Shown: one piece after another, positions 1 to 9,151 of the stretch
How the letters are laid out: the number at the start of each line of letters is the position of its first letter
Numbering within the stretch: position 1 is the stretch's first letter
Source of the DNA: Pseudomonas poae
Lineage (GTDB): Bacteria > Pseudomonadota > Gammaproteobacteria > Pseudomonadales > Pseudomonadaceae
DNA length: 64,000 nt
Direction: 5' to 3'
NCBI RefSeq assembly: GCF_001439785.1
Contig: NZ_JYLI01000011.1
Coordinates: 147,621-211,620, forward strand
The notes under the pieces: model-generated
Database searches by the model: none
What the model was told of the DNA's origin: nothing
The model's input: the letters and a program-made list of their open reading frames with translations, nothing else
Position numbers and translations under genes: made by a program

Positions 1-488
1 AGGCCGCGGTAGATCTGCACCGCCAAACCGTCACGCTGCATCAGCCCGCGAAAGGCCTTCTCCCGCTCCTGGGCCCAGCGGTTGGCTTGGGCTTCGGGCA
101 GGCTGAAACAGGCAAACCGCGTCAGTCCGGCCTCGATCAGGTGTTCGTAGGCAAGCTTCATCAAGGCGTGGTTGTCGGTGGCCACGTAGGGAATGCCCTT
201 GGGATAGGCGCGCACATCCTCGTAAGAGCCCCCCACCGCCACCACCGGCAACGCGCTCCCGGCCAGCGCCTCGCCGATCAGCGGGTCATCGAAATCGGCA
301 ATGATGCCGTCGCCCTGCCAGCGCTCGATGCCCTTGAGTCGGCACAGGAAGTCCTCTTCCAGAAACAGATCCCAGGACGCGCGAGTGCTGCTCAGGTAAT
401 TGCCGATCCCCGCGATGATGCCGCGGTCGTAGATTTTACTGCCGTTGAAGAGCAAAGCGATGCGGTGGACGGGCGGTAGGGTTTTCAT
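1..488 (-). CDS. xylR: XylR, xylose-responsive AraC-family activator (partial, N-terminal part)
   Basis: This is the first 162 codons of a regulator that runs off the left edge. The protein starts MKTLPPVHRIALLFNGSK and continues with IYDRGIIAGIGNYL, LFLEEDF and GDGIIADFDDP, which closely follow the periplasmic-binding-protein-like N-terminal domain of XylR. In XylR this domain binds D-xylose and the missing C-terminal AraC-type HTH binds DNA. It is divergent from xylA across about 140 bp, the usual layout for an activator of the xyl genes. The initiator ATG is the only good one at the head of the conserved region. Related loci in P. fluorescens have been called xut; the family is certain, the local gene name less so. 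Confidence 0.9.
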   Translation of the reverse strand, partial: MKTLPPVHRIALLFNGSKIYDRGIIAGIGNYLSSTRASWDLFLEEDFLCRLKGIERWQGDGIIADFDDPLIGEALAGSALPVVAVGGSYEDVRAYPKGIPYVATDNHALMKLAYEHLIEAGLTRFACFSLPEAQANRWAQEREKAFRGLMQRDGLAVQIYRG

Positions 489-627
489 TGTTGTTATCCT
501 GGGGCCGGTCCGGACAGACTAGACCGCGCCACTCAAAATCGCACTACACCTTGGTGATTTTCATAATCGCCAGGCCACAGGCCGTTGCTAGTATCCAGAC
601 ACCGCCAAGAACAATAAGGAAAACGCC
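489..627. promoter_or_regulatory. xylR-xylA divergent promoter region
   Basis: About 140 bp separate the divergent starts of xylR and xylA. An imperfect inverted repeat is visible at 535-561: AAAATCGCAC on the left and GGTGATTTT on the right, so the AAAATC/GATTTT arms are perfect. It is a candidate XylR operator by position only. The ribosome binding site of xylA (AAGGA) lies just before its ATG. No experimentally known site was matched. Confidence 0.5.
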
Positions 628-1944
628 ATGCCGTACTTCCCCGGTATCGAGAAGGTTCGCTTCGAAGGCCCAGACAGCGACAATCCCCTCGCCTTTCGCC
701 ATTACGATGCCAACAAGCTGATCCTCGGCAAACCCATGCGCGAACACCTGCGCATGGCCGTCTGTTATTGGCACACCTTTGTATGGCCGGGCGCGGATGT
801 GTTTGGCTCAGGCACGTTCAAGCGGCCGTGGCAGCGCAGCGGTGATCCGATGGAGGTCGCCATTGGCAAGGCTGATGCGGCCTTCGAGTTCTTCGCCAAG
901 CTGGGCGTCGATTACTACAGTTTTCACGACACCGATGTGGCACCCGAGGGCAGCTCGCTCAAGGAATACCGCAACCACTTTGCGCAGATGGTCGACCATC
1001 TGGAGCGCCATCAGGAGCAGAGCGGCATAAAGCTGCTGTGGGGCACCGCCAATTGCTTCAGCAATCCGCGCTTCGCCGCTGGCGCCGCGAGCAACCCGGA
1101 CCCCGAGGTGTTTGCCTGGGCCGCCGCCCAGGTGTTCAGTGCGATGAACGCCACGCTGCGCCTCAAGGGCTCCAACTATGTGCTGTGGGGCGGCCGTGAA
1201 GGCTATGAAACCCTGCTCAACACCGACCTAAAACGCGAGCGTGAACAGCTCGGCCGTTTCATGCGCATGGTGGTGGAGCACAAGCACAAGATCGGCTTCA
1301 AGGGCGACCTGTTGATCGAGCCCAAGCCCCAGGAGCCGACCAAGCATCAGTACGATTACGACAGCGCCACGGTGTTCGGCTTCCTGCACGAGTACGGCCT
1401 GGAGCATGAGATCAAGGTCAATATCGAGGCCAACCACGCAACGCTGGCCGGGCACAGTTTTCATCATGAAATCGCGACGGCCGTGTCACTGGGCATTTTC
1501 GGCAGTATCGACGCCAACCGTGGCGACCCGCAGAACGGCTGGGACACCGACCAGTTTCCCAACAGCGTCGAGGAAATGACCCTGGCCACCTACGAAATCC
1601 TCAAGGCTGGCGGATTCCGTAACGGCGGCTATAACTTTGATTCCAAGGTGCGCCGTCAGAGCCTGGATGAAGTGGACCTGTTCCACGGGCATGTCGCGGC
1701 CATGGACGTGCTGGCCCTGTCGCTCGAACGGGCGGCGGCGATGGTGCAGAACGACACGCTGCAGCAGTTCAAGGATCAGCGTTATGCCGGCTGGCAACAG
1801 CCGCTTGGCCAGGCAGTGCTGGCCGGTGAATTCAGCCTTGAGTCGCTGGCCGAGCACGCGTTCACCCATGAGCTCAACCCGCAGGCGGTAAGTGGGCGGC
1901 AGGAGATGCTGGAGGGTGTGGTCAACCGGTTTATCTATCGGTGA
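628..1944 (+). CDS. xylA: Xylose isomerase
   Basis: Cytoplasmic D-xylose ketol-isomerase that converts xylose to xylulose, the first step of the isomerase route. At 438 aa it is the expected length for class II xylose isomerase. Visible hallmarks are the active-site segment YSFHDTD, the metal-binding segment LIEPKPQEPTKHQYDYD, the substrate-site stretch KVNIEANHATLAGH and the GSIDANRGD metal site. The start is supported by an AAGGA ribosome binding site, and the protein opens MPYFPGIEKV. It is followed by the xylFGH transporter after a REP-rich gap. No xylulokinase gene is in the window, so phosphorylation of xylulose must be encoded elsewhere. Confidence 0.97.
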   Translation: MPYFPGIEKVRFEGPDSDNPLAFRHYDANKLILGKPMREHLRMAVCYWHTFVWPGADVFGSGTFKRPWQRSGDPMEVAIGKADAAFEFFAKLGVDYYSFHDTDVAPEGSSLKEYRNHFAQMVDHLERHQEQSGIKLLWGTANCFSNPRFAAGAASNPDPEVFAWAAAQVFSAMNATLRLKGSNYVLWGGREGYETLLNTDLKREREQLGRFMRMVVEHKHKIGFKGDLLIEPKPQEPTKHQYDYDSATVFGFLHEYGLEHEIKVNIEANHATLAGHSFHHEIATAVSLGIFGSIDANRGDPQNGWDTDQFPNSVEEMTLATYEILKAGGFRNGGYNFDSKVRRQSLDEVDLFHGHVAAMDVLALSLERAAAMVQNDTLQQFKDQRYAGWQQPLGQAVLAGEFSLESLAEHAFTHELNPQAVSGRQEMLEGVVNRFIYR

Positions 1945-1956
1945 AGTTTGGCTTCT

Positions 1957-2195
1957 GTGGTGAGCCTGCTTCTGTGGCAAGCAGGTTCATTGTGGCGAGC
2001 GGGCTTGCCCCGCGTTGGGGTGCGAAGCGCCCCCAATCCAGCAAAACGCGGTGTACCTGATACGGCTCAGCGCCTGGTTTTGGGGCTGCTGCGCAGCCCA
2101 ACGCAGGACAAGCCTGCTCGCCACAGGGGAATCTGCGCTTAACTGAACGGCATTAGGGCTTGCCCGCTCGCCACAGAGGCCCGCTCGCCACAATC
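1957..2195. repeat. REP/REPIN-type inverted repeats between xylA and xylF
   Basis: The gap is filled with short related palindromic blocks: GTGGCGAGCGGGCTTGCCCC, its inverted partner ending GACAAGCCTGCTCGCCAC, and two further GCCCGCTCGCCACA blocks. The first two face each other around a 130-bp core, the arrangement called REPIN in fluorescent pseudomonads. Such elements often lie between operon genes and can trim or end transcripts. No gene is seen here. Confidence 0.75.
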
Positions 2196-2246
2196 AGTAC
2201 TGTGTTTGCCTAGAGTCTTCCAACAACAATAAAAGGACGCACCATC

Positions 2247-3248
2247 ATGAAGTCATTCAAACGTACTTTGCTTGCCGCCACCCTGGCGGTGCTCGCCCTG
2301 CCGGTGATGGCAGACCCCGCCCACCCGAAAATCGGCTTTTCCATTGACGACCTGCGCCTGGAGCGCTGGTCTCGCGACCGTGATTATTTCGTGGCGGCGG
2401 CGGAAAAACTCGATGCCAAGGTGTTTGTGCAATCGGCCGATGCCAATGAGCAAAAGCAGATTTCGCAGATCGAAAACCTGATCTCCCGGGGCGTCGATGT
2501 GATCGTGATCGTGCCGTTCAACGCCACGGTGCTGACCAACGCGGTCGCCGAGGCCAAGAAGGCCGGGATCAAGGTGGTTTCCTATGACCGTCTGATTCTT
2601 AACGCGGACATTGACGCCTACATCTCCTTCGATAACGAAAAAGTCGGCGAGATGCAGGCCAGCGGCGTGCTGCAGGCGGCGCCCAAGGGCAATTACTTCC
2701 TGCTCGGCGGCGCCCCCACCGACAACAACGCCAAGGTGCTTCGCGAAGGCCAGATGAAGGTACTGCAACCGGCCATCGACAAAGGCGATATCAAGATTGT
2801 CGGCCAGCAGTGGGTCAAGGAGTGGAACCCTACCGAAGCCCTGAGCATCGTCGAGAATGCCCTGACCCGGAACGACAACAAGATCGACGCCATCGTCGCC
2901 TCCAACGACGCCACCGCTGGCGGCGCCATCCAGGCCCTGGCCGCACAGAAGCTGGCGGGCAAGGTGCCGATCTCCGGGCAGGACGCCGACCTCGCCGCAA
3001 TCAAGCGTGTGATCGACGGCACCCAGACCATGACGGTGTACAAGCCGCTCAAACTGATCGCCACCGAAGCCGCCAAACTCTCGGTGCAACTGGCCCGCAG
3101 CGAAAAACCGGCCTACAGCTCGCAGTACGACAATGGCAGTAAAAAGGTCGACACCATTTTGCTGACACCGACCCCGCTGACCAAGGCCAACGTGGACCTG
3201 CTGGAGAAGGACGGCTTTTACACCAAAGAGCAGATCGGCGGGCAATGA
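2247..3248 (+). CDS. xylF: D-xylose ABC transporter, periplasmic substrate-binding protein
   Basis: Secreted xylose receptor of the XylFGH importer. Residues 1-22 form a Sec signal peptide (basic MKSFKR, hydrophobic core, cleavage after PVMA before DPAHPK). The mature part is a type I periplasmic-binding fold with the XylF signatures KIGFSIDDLRLERWSRD, SYDRLILNADIDAYISFDN and SGQDADLAAIKR. Length (333 aa) matches E. coli XylF. An AAGGA ribosome binding site precedes the ATG. The stop overlaps the xylG start (ATGA), which implies translational coupling. Its expression is probably driven by XylR from upstream or from the REP-bearing gap. Confidence 0.96.
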   Translation: MKSFKRTLLAATLAVLALPVMADPAHPKIGFSIDDLRLERWSRDRDYFVAAAEKLDAKVFVQSADANEQKQISQIENLISRGVDVIVIVPFNATVLTNAVAEAKKAGIKVVSYDRLILNADIDAYISFDNEKVGEMQASGVLQAAPKGNYFLLGGAPTDNNAKVLREGQMKVLQPAIDKGDIKIVGQQWVKEWNPTEALSIVENALTRNDNKIDAIVASNDATAGGAIQALAAQKLAGKVPISGQDADLAAIKRVIDGTQTMTVYKPLKLIATEAAKLSVQLARSEKPAYSSQYDNGSKKVDTILLTPTPLTKANVDLLEKDGFYTKEQIGGQ

Positions 3249-4798
3249 CCGTCATGCCCGACTACCTGCTGCAAATGAACGGCATCGTCAAACGCTTTGG
3301 CGGTGTCAATGCGCTGAACGGCATTGATCTCAAGGTACGCCCCGGCGAGTGCGTGGGCCTGTGCGGCGAGAACGGTGCCGGCAAATCCACGCTGATGAAG
3401 GTGCTGTCGGCGGTCTATCCGCACGGCACCTGGGAGGGCGAAATCCTCTGGGACGGGCAGCCGCTGCAGGCCCAATCCATCCGCGAGACGGAAGCCGCCG
3501 GCATCGTCATCATCCACCAGGAACTGACGCTGGTGCCGGACCTTTCGGTGGCCGAGAACATCTTCATGGGCCACGAACTGACCCTGCCCGGCGGGCGCAT
3601 GAACTACCCGGCGATGCTGCACCGCGCCGAAGCGCTGATGCGTGAACTGAAAGTGCCGGACATGAACGTGGCGCTGCCGGTGTCGCAGTATGGCGGCGGC
3701 TATCAGCAACTGGTGGAGATCGCCAAGGCCCTCAACAAACAGGCGCGTCTGTTGATTCTCGACGAGCCCTCCTCGGCCTTGACCCGCTCGGAAATCGAAG
3801 TGCTGCTCGACATCATCAAGGGGCTCAAGGCCAAGGGCGTGGCCTGCGTGTACATCTCCCACAAGCTCGATGAAGTGGCGGCCGTGTGCGACACCATTGC
3901 GGTGATCCGCGACGGCAAGCACATCGCAACCACGGCCATGGCCGACATGGATATCCCGCAGATCATCACGCAGATGGTCGGGCGCGAAATGAGCAACCTC
4001 TACCCCGCCAGACCTGACGGGGTGGGCGAAGTGATCTTCGAGGCGCGCCACGTCACCTGCTACGACGTGGACAACCCCAGGCGCAAGCGCGTCGATGATA
4101 TTTCCTTCGTGCTCAAGCGGGGTGAAATCCTCGGCATCGCAGGTCTTGTGGGCGCCGGGCGCACGGAGCTGGTGTCGGCGCTGTTCGGCGCCTACCCCGG
4201 CCGCTACAGCGCCGAGGTGTGGCTGGACGGGAACGTGATCGACACGCGCACGCCGCTCAAATCGATTCGCGCCGGGCTGTGCATGGTGCCCGAAGACCGC
4301 AAGCGCCAGGGCATCATTCCCGACCTGGGCGTGGGTCAGAACATCACCCTGGCGGTGCTCGACACCTACGCGCACCTGACGCGCATCGATGCCGAGGCCG
4401 AACTGGGCAGCATCGACCAGCAGATCGCGCGCATGCACCTGAAAACCGCCAGCCCGTTCTTGCCGATCACCAGCCTCTCCGGCGGCAACCAGCAAAAGGC
4501 GGTGCTGGCGAAAATGCTGATGGCCAAACCCAAGGTGCTGATCCTCGACGAGCCCACACGCGGGGTGGACGTGGGCGCCAAATATGAGATCTACAAACTG
4601 ATGGTCGCCCTCGCGGCCGAGGGCGTGGCAATCATCATGGTGTCGTCGGAACTGGCCGAAGTGCTGGGGGTGTCGAACCGCGTGCTGGTGATCGGCGACG
4701 GCCAGCTGCGCGGCGACTTCGTCAACCAAGGCCTCACCCAGGAACAGGTGCTCGCCGCTGCGCTCAGCCAACACAATAATGATCGGAAGACCGCTTAG
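3245..4798 (+). CDS. xylG: D-xylose ABC transporter, ATP-binding protein (two nucleotide-binding domains)
   Basis: Membrane-associated ATPase that powers xylose import. The 517-aa protein carries two ABC domains. The first has Walker A GENGAGKST near residue 42 and the Walker B region RLLILDEPSSALT. The second has the degenerate P-loop GLVGAGRTE near residue 302, the signature LSGGNQQKAVLAK and LILDEPTRGVDVG. This tandem form is typical of XylG/RbsA/MglA importers. The ATG overlaps the xylF stop; a second possible start nine bases later (MPDYLL) cannot be excluded. xylH follows immediately after the stop codon. Confidence 0.96.
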   Translation: MTVMPDYLLQMNGIVKRFGGVNALNGIDLKVRPGECVGLCGENGAGKSTLMKVLSAVYPHGTWEGEILWDGQPLQAQSIRETEAAGIVIIHQELTLVPDLSVAENIFMGHELTLPGGRMNYPAMLHRAEALMRELKVPDMNVALPVSQYGGGYQQLVEIAKALNKQARLLILDEPSSALTRSEIEVLLDIIKGLKAKGVACVYISHKLDEVAAVCDTIAVIRDGKHIATTAMADMDIPQIITQMVGREMSNLYPARPDGVGEVIFEARHVTCYDVDNPRRKRVDDISFVLKRGEILGIAGLVGAGRTELVSALFGAYPGRYSAEVWLDGNVIDTRTPLKSIRAGLCMVPEDRKRQGIIPDLGVGQNITLAVLDTYAHLTRIDAEAELGSIDQQIARMHLKTASPFLPITSLSGGNQQKAVLAKMLMAKPKVLILDEPTRGVDVGAKYEIYKLMVALAAEGVAIIMVSSELAEVLGVSNRVLVIGDGQLRGDFVNQGLTQEQVLAAALSQHNNDRKTA

Positions 4799-5935
4799 AT
4801 GAATCAGGTCAAACAGCTTTTTACCCGCTACAAAATGCTCGCGCTGGTGATCGCCGTGGCGTTCATCTGGCTGTTTTTCAGTTGGCAGACCGAGGGCGGT
4901 TTTCTCACGCCGCGCAACCTGTCCAACCTGCTGCGGCAGATGTCGATCACCGGGATTCTGGCGTGCGGCATGGTGCTGGTGATCATCAGCGGCGAGATCG
5001 ATTTGTCGGTGGGCTCGTTGCTCGGGTTGCTGGGCGGGCTGGCGGCGATTCTCGACGTGGTGTACCACGTCCCGCTGCTGGCCAACCTGAGCCTGGTGGC
5101 GTTGTGCGGGTTGATGATCGGCCTGGCTAACGGCTACATGACGGCGTATCTACGCATCCCTTCGTTCATCGTCGGTCTGGGCGGCATGCTGGCGTTTCGC
5201 GGGATTTTGCTGGGGATCACCGGCGGCACCACCATTGCGCCGGTGTCGCCGTCGCTGGTGTATGTGGGCCAGGGTTATCTGCCGCATGCGGTGGGAGTCG
5301 GGCTGGGGATTTTGCTGTTTGCACTCACCGTGTTTCTCACCTGGAAGCAACGGCGCAATCGCGCGCTGCACGGCCTGGCCGCGCATTCGCGGGTGCGTGA
5401 CGGGCTGCGTGTGGTGCTGATCGGCGCGGTGCTGGCCGGGTTCGTCACCACCCTCAACAGCTACGACGGCATCCCGGTGCCGGTGCTGCTGTTGCTGGCG
5501 CTGCTCGGGGTGTTCAGCTACGTCACCAGCCAGACCGTGTTCGGCCGCCGGGTGTATGCAGTGGGCAGCAACATGGAGGCCACGCGGTTGTCGGGCATCA
5601 ATGTGCAGGCGGTGAAGCTGTGGATCTTCGGCATCATGGGGGTGATGTGCGCCCTCGCCGGCCTGGTCAATACCGCGCGCCTGGCGGCCGGCTCGCCGTC
5701 GGCGGGGAATATGGGAGAGCTGGATGCGATTGCCGCGTGCTTTATCGGCGGGACGTCGATGCGCGGCGGTTCGGGCACGGTGTACGGCGCGCTGCTGGGA
5801 GCGCTGGTGATTACCAGCCTGGATAACGGCATGTCGATGCTGGACGTGGACAGTTACTGGCAGATGATCGTCAAGGGCAGCATATTGGTGTTGGCGGTGT
5901 GGGTGGATGTGAGCACACGCACGGGGCGGCGCTGA
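4799..5935 (+). CDS. xylH: D-xylose ABC transporter, permease protein
   Basis: Inner-membrane channel subunit of the xylose importer. The 378-aa protein has about ten hydrophobic segments and the sugar-permease family motifs GEIDLSVGS near residue 64, RIPSFIVGLGGMLAFRG and the C-terminal GALLGALVITSLDNGMS. It begins directly after the xylG stop, so xylFGH form one tightly packed operon. The last hairpin after the gene (a REP-type palindrome) probably ends or stabilises the transcript. Length and motifs are normal. Confidence 0.96.
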   Translation: MNQVKQLFTRYKMLALVIAVAFIWLFFSWQTEGGFLTPRNLSNLLRQMSITGILACGMVLVIISGEIDLSVGSLLGLLGGLAAILDVVYHVPLLANLSLVALCGLMIGLANGYMTAYLRIPSFIVGLGGMLAFRGILLGITGGTTIAPVSPSLVYVGQGYLPHAVGVGLGILLFALTVFLTWKQRRNRALHGLAAHSRVRDGLRVVLIGAVLAGFVTTLNSYDGIPVPVLLLLALLGVFSYVTSQTVFGRRVYAVGSNMEATRLSGINVQAVKLWIFGIMGVMCALAGLVNTARLAAGSPSAGNMGELDAIAACFIGGTSMRGGSGTVYGALLGALVITSLDNGMSMLDVDSYWQMIVKGSILVLAVWVDVSTRTGRR

Positions 5936-5964
5936 ACCCCAGTCTCACTACTACCACATAACCC

Positions 5965-5991
5965 TGTGGGAGGGGGCTTGCCCCTCCCACA
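5965..5991. repeat. REP-type palindrome downstream of xylH
   Basis: A perfect inverted repeat: TGTGGGAGGGG, a five-base loop GCTTG, then CCCCTCCCACA. It lies between the convergent xylH and a sugar-binding-protein gene. It is the common fluorescent-pseudomonad REP half-site and may also act as a bidirectional terminator. Confidence 0.8.
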
Positions 5992-6028
5992 TTTGACTGC
6001 ATTTCAAGGCGTGTTCCGAGTGGTCTCC

Positions 6029-6949
6029 CTATTCAAACGCCTGGCGATTCTCCGGGGTGATCAACTTGAACGGCACCCACACCACCGTCGACTCCAGCAC
6101 TTCGCCGCGCACCAGGCGCAGCGCGGTGTCCACGGCGCCACTGGCCTGGCCGGCGGCATCCTGGAACACGCTGACCGCCATCTTGCCCTCGGCCATCAAT
6201 TTCAACCCGTCCGGTGTGCCGTCGATGCCGCCAACCCAATAGTCCCTGGCCTGCTTGCCGGCCTTTTCCAGCCCCATGATCGCGCCGATCGCCATTTCGT
6301 CGTTATTGGCCGCAATGATCGAAAAATCAACACCCTGCTTGAGCCAATCGATGACAATCGTGGCGGCCTGGCTACGTTCCCAGTTACCGACCTTTTTCTG
6401 TACCACTTTCATATCCGGGTACTTGGCGACGACTTTTTCCACATCCTCGGTGCGCATCAGGGAAGACGCGTTGGCTGGGTCGCCCACCAGAATCACTACG
6501 TTGCCTTTATAACCGGCACGGCGCGCCAACTCTTCCATCTGCAAAGTGCCCGACTCCAGTTCGTTGGAGCCGACGAACGCGGTCTGCGCCGGCCACTTTT
6601 CCGGGTTCGGGTTGCGGTTGACGAATACCAGCGGGATCTTGGCCTCTGAAGCCAACTGCATCATTTGCGCTGCACTTTTGCCGTCAACCATCGCGATGAT
6701 GATCGCATCCACCTTGGAATTGACCAGATTGCGAAATTGGCGCATCTGCAAATCAATACTGTCTTTGCCATTTTCCATAAAGATATCGGCATTCATGACG
6801 CTGGCCTGTTGCTGCACACCATTGCGCAGCAGGGTCTGGAAGTTATCGTCGTATTTTGCCATCCCCACGCCCAGCAAGGGCGTGGCGGCCTGGGTGAGGC
6901 CCGGGACGAACAGCGTCGCGCCCAGCGCGAGCATTAACCATGCTTTCAT
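6029..6949 (-). CDS. Periplasmic sugar-binding protein (ribose/galactose type), orphan
   Basis: Secreted solute receptor with a type I periplasmic-binding fold (306 aa). A signal peptide is visible (MKAWLMLALGATLFVPGLTQA). Family signatures include KYDDNFQTLLRNGVQ, VDAIIIAMVDGKSAAQM, PLVFVNRNP, IIAANNDEMAIGAIMGL and GGIDGTPDGLKLMAEG, matching the D-ribose/D-galactose class. AGGAG lies 8 bases before the chosen ATG. It starts 17 bases after the chemoreceptor gene and no ATPase or permease gene follows, so it probably reports sugar to that receptor rather than feeding an importer in this locus. The true ligand cannot be read from sequence. Confidence 0.85.
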   Translation of the reverse strand: MKAWLMLALGATLFVPGLTQAATPLLGVGMAKYDDNFQTLLRNGVQQQASVMNADIFMENGKDSIDLQMRQFRNLVNSKVDAIIIAMVDGKSAAQMMQLASEAKIPLVFVNRNPNPEKWPAQTAFVGSNELESGTLQMEELARRAGYKGNVVILVGDPANASSLMRTEDVEKVVAKYPDMKVVQKKVGNWERSQAATIVIDWLKQGVDFSIIAANNDEMAIGAIMGLEKAGKQARDYWVGGIDGTPDGLKLMAEGKMAVSVFQDAAGQASGAVDTALRLVRGEVLESTVVWVPFKLITPENRQAFE

Positions 6950-6966
6950 GTTCTGACTCCTGCGGC

Positions 6967-8952
6967 TCAAACGCTGAAATGATGGAGCAGCTCGCGCTGC
7001 ACTTTAGCCATGTCCGACAGTTCCTGGCTGCTGATGGCGGACTGCTCCGCACCGCTGGCGGTCTGTTGGGCCGAATCGTTGATCTGAATGACCATCCGAC
7101 TGGTTTCCTGCACCGTGGCACTTTGCTGCTCGGTGGCGGCGGCAATCTGAATATTCATGTCGCGGATGCTGTCGACCGCGCCGCTCATGGAGAGCAACAG
7201 GTCACCGGCGCCCGAGGCCAGCGACACGCATTGACTGGACTGCACCTGACTTTCATTCATGACGTGCACCACCGAATGAATTTTTTCCTGCATGAGCCCG
7301 ATCATGTCCTGAATTTCGCTGGTCGAGGTCTGCGTACGGCTGGCCAGGGAGCGCACTTCATCGGCCACAACCGCAAACCCACGCCCTTGCTCGCCGGCAC
7401 GGGCCGCTTCAATCGCCGCATTCAGGGCCAGCAGATTGGTCTGTTCGGCGATGGTGCGAATGGCCACCACAATGCCCTCGATGTTCTGCCCGTACTTCTG
7501 CAACTCATCGGTCACCTGCGTGGCTTTGTTCACCTGCTCGGCCTGCTGGCGGATATTGACGATGGTCTCCGCCACGCGCTCCTGCACCCGGTGCGTGAGA
7601 TCACTCGTGTCGTCCACCGCCTGGCGCGTGTCCTGCGCGCGCCGCGCAACCTCTTCGACCGTGCTTTCCATCTGTGTCATGGCCGAAGCGGCCGATTGCA
7701 AGCGGTCCTTCTGCTCATCCACCACGCGGGTGGTCTGCTCGCTGTTCAAGGCGTTGCTTCCAGCGGTGACGGCCAGCGCATCGGCAGAGCTGATCAATTC
7801 ACGGAAGGTCTTCTGCAGGGCTTTGGTCAATTCGTTCAGATAACCGCCCAACTCACCGAACTCATCCTTACGGCTGACATCGAAACTGACCCGCATGTCC
7901 CCGGCGGTAAGTGTCTTGAGTACATCGCGAAAGGCCGCCAACGGACGCCGCAAGCTGAAAGCGACCCACGTACCAATCGCCAACGCTGCCAGCACCGCCA
8001 GCACGCACGCGATCAACAGCAAGCTGCGGCTGGTGCCAATCGTGGCATTGGCCGAGTGACTGGCCTGGTTGGCGACCTCCAGGGACTGGCTGCCAAACTC
8101 GCCAATTCGCTCCAGGGTGGCCTTGAGCGCCGCGTCCACGGCATCGCGTTGCTGCTGCACTTGCGCTGCCAGTTTCGCCTCCACCTGATAGGCCTGGAAC
8201 AGACCGTCAGGGGCGGTCAGGTCCGTGAGCAGGCGATTGACCATGACGCCGGCAATCCGGCCGACTCTCGGATCAATCGCCGTCAGGGCCTGGGCGCGCG
8301 TGCTGATCACTTCGTCCTGCAGGTTGAGCACGCGCTGTAATTTATCAATGGCGGGCGTGACGGAATGAGCCGCGAAGCCATCGTAGGATTTGTTGACTTC
8401 CAACAGCAGTTTTTCTGCGGCCGCCACCTGCTGCGGCTCGCCGGCACTGCGCGCCTGCGCGATGTAATCACGCAGATAGCTGGTCAACTGCATCGCCTGC
8501 GCACTGCTGTAGCCTTGCAGTTTGCGGGTCAGTACCCACTGCTGCACATGCTGCAAGTGAGACGTCATCAACGCCTGCGCCTGTTCGGCGTAGGCCCCTA
8601 CCTGTTGACGCTGCTGCGCCAGATTCGCCCGCAACGCCTCATGCTCGCCGGTATAGGCCAGGGTGCTGTCGAGTAATTGGTTGAACAGGGTGATGCTCTC
8701 GGTAAACGGGCGCTTGCCGTCCTCGATCTGCTTGGGGTCGGTGCTGATCTGAATGGCCAGCAACGCCTGGTTGGCGCGCAGGATGTGCACGTACAACTCA
8801 CTGGCGGCCCGGCTCAAGGGTGCCGATTGGCCGGTGATGGTGGACAAGCGACTGCTGATGGACTGCGTGTTCTGATAGCTGATCCCTGCCATGATCAGCA
8901 GCAACAGCACCAACACCGCAAATCCACCGATCACGCGCTGCAATATGGTCAT
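6967..8952 (-). CDS. Methyl-accepting chemotaxis protein with large periplasmic sensor domain
   Basis: Transmembrane chemoreceptor of 661 aa. TM1 is at about residues 7-28. A helical, glutamine-rich periplasmic domain of about 270 residues follows, then TM2 (SLLLIACVLAVLAALAIG), a HAMP domain and a cytoplasmic coiled coil with the conserved hairpin tip AEQTNLLALNAAIEAARAGE. The sensor size suits a helical bimodular or similar double four-helix domain. No C-terminal CheR-tethering pentapeptide is seen. The chosen ATG follows AAGGGG. The orphan sugar-binding protein is encoded immediately downstream in the same direction, so the pair may sense a sugar through the binding protein; that pairing is an inference. 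Confidence 0.9.
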   Translation of the reverse strand: MTILQRVIGGFAVLVLLLLIMAGISYQNTQSISSRLSTITGQSAPLSRAASELYVHILRANQALLAIQISTDPKQIEDGKRPFTESITLFNQLLDSTLAYTGEHEALRANLAQQRQQVGAYAEQAQALMTSHLQHVQQWVLTRKLQGYSSAQAMQLTSYLRDYIAQARSAGEPQQVAAAEKLLLEVNKSYDGFAAHSVTPAIDKLQRVLNLQDEVISTRAQALTAIDPRVGRIAGVMVNRLLTDLTAPDGLFQAYQVEAKLAAQVQQQRDAVDAALKATLERIGEFGSQSLEVANQASHSANATIGTSRSLLLIACVLAVLAALAIGTWVAFSLRRPLAAFRDVLKTLTAGDMRVSFDVSRKDEFGELGGYLNELTKALQKTFRELISSADALAVTAGSNALNSEQTTRVVDEQKDRLQSAASAMTQMESTVEEVARRAQDTRQAVDDTSDLTHRVQERVAETIVNIRQQAEQVNKATQVTDELQKYGQNIEGIVVAIRTIAEQTNLLALNAAIEAARAGEQGRGFAVVADEVRSLASRTQTSTSEIQDMIGLMQEKIHSVVHVMNESQVQSSQCVSLASGAGDLLLSMSGAVDSIRDMNIQIAAATEQQSATVQETSRMVIQINDSAQQTASGAEQSAISSQELSDMAKVQRELLHHFSV

Positions 8953-9077
8953 GGCTACCCCTTTTTGATTTTTATTCGTTGGCCTGAACGACGACCAGGC
9001 GTGCACCTAGTGGCTGTATCGGCCCGGCGGGCGGGGACTTGAGCGCTGAAGACGGATTGAAAAGCGGTAAAAAAAAG

Positions 9078-9103
9078 TGGGAAGGAGCAAGCCCCCTCCC
9101 ACC
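9078..9103. repeat. REP-type hairpin
   Basis: GTGGGAAGG and CCCTCCCAC form an imperfect hairpin around AGCAAGCC, the same family as the element after xylH. It lies between the chemoreceptor and levansucrase genes. Confidence 0.65.
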
Positions 9104-9151
9104 GTTGGATCGGTTTACACCTGATGAGTCAGGCCGATTTTTACACGGCGG

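Noticed and set aside
87..479. A 130-codon plus-strand frame at the left edge
   Set aside because: It is antisense to the clearly recognisable XylR N-terminal domain.
2253..3245. A 330-codon minus-strand frame across xylF
   Set aside because: It mirrors xylF, a certain gene, and has a low-complexity glycine/leucine/valine composition.
3218..5068. A 616-codon frame on the minus strand antisense to xylG and xylH
   Set aside because: It is a high-GC shadow of conserved transporter genes, is histidine-rich without any domain and has no ribosome binding site.
6940..8340. A 466-codon plus-strand frame across the chemoreceptor gene
   Set aside because: It is a shadow of a certain chemoreceptor; its translation is histidine/leucine/glycine-rich and shows no family.
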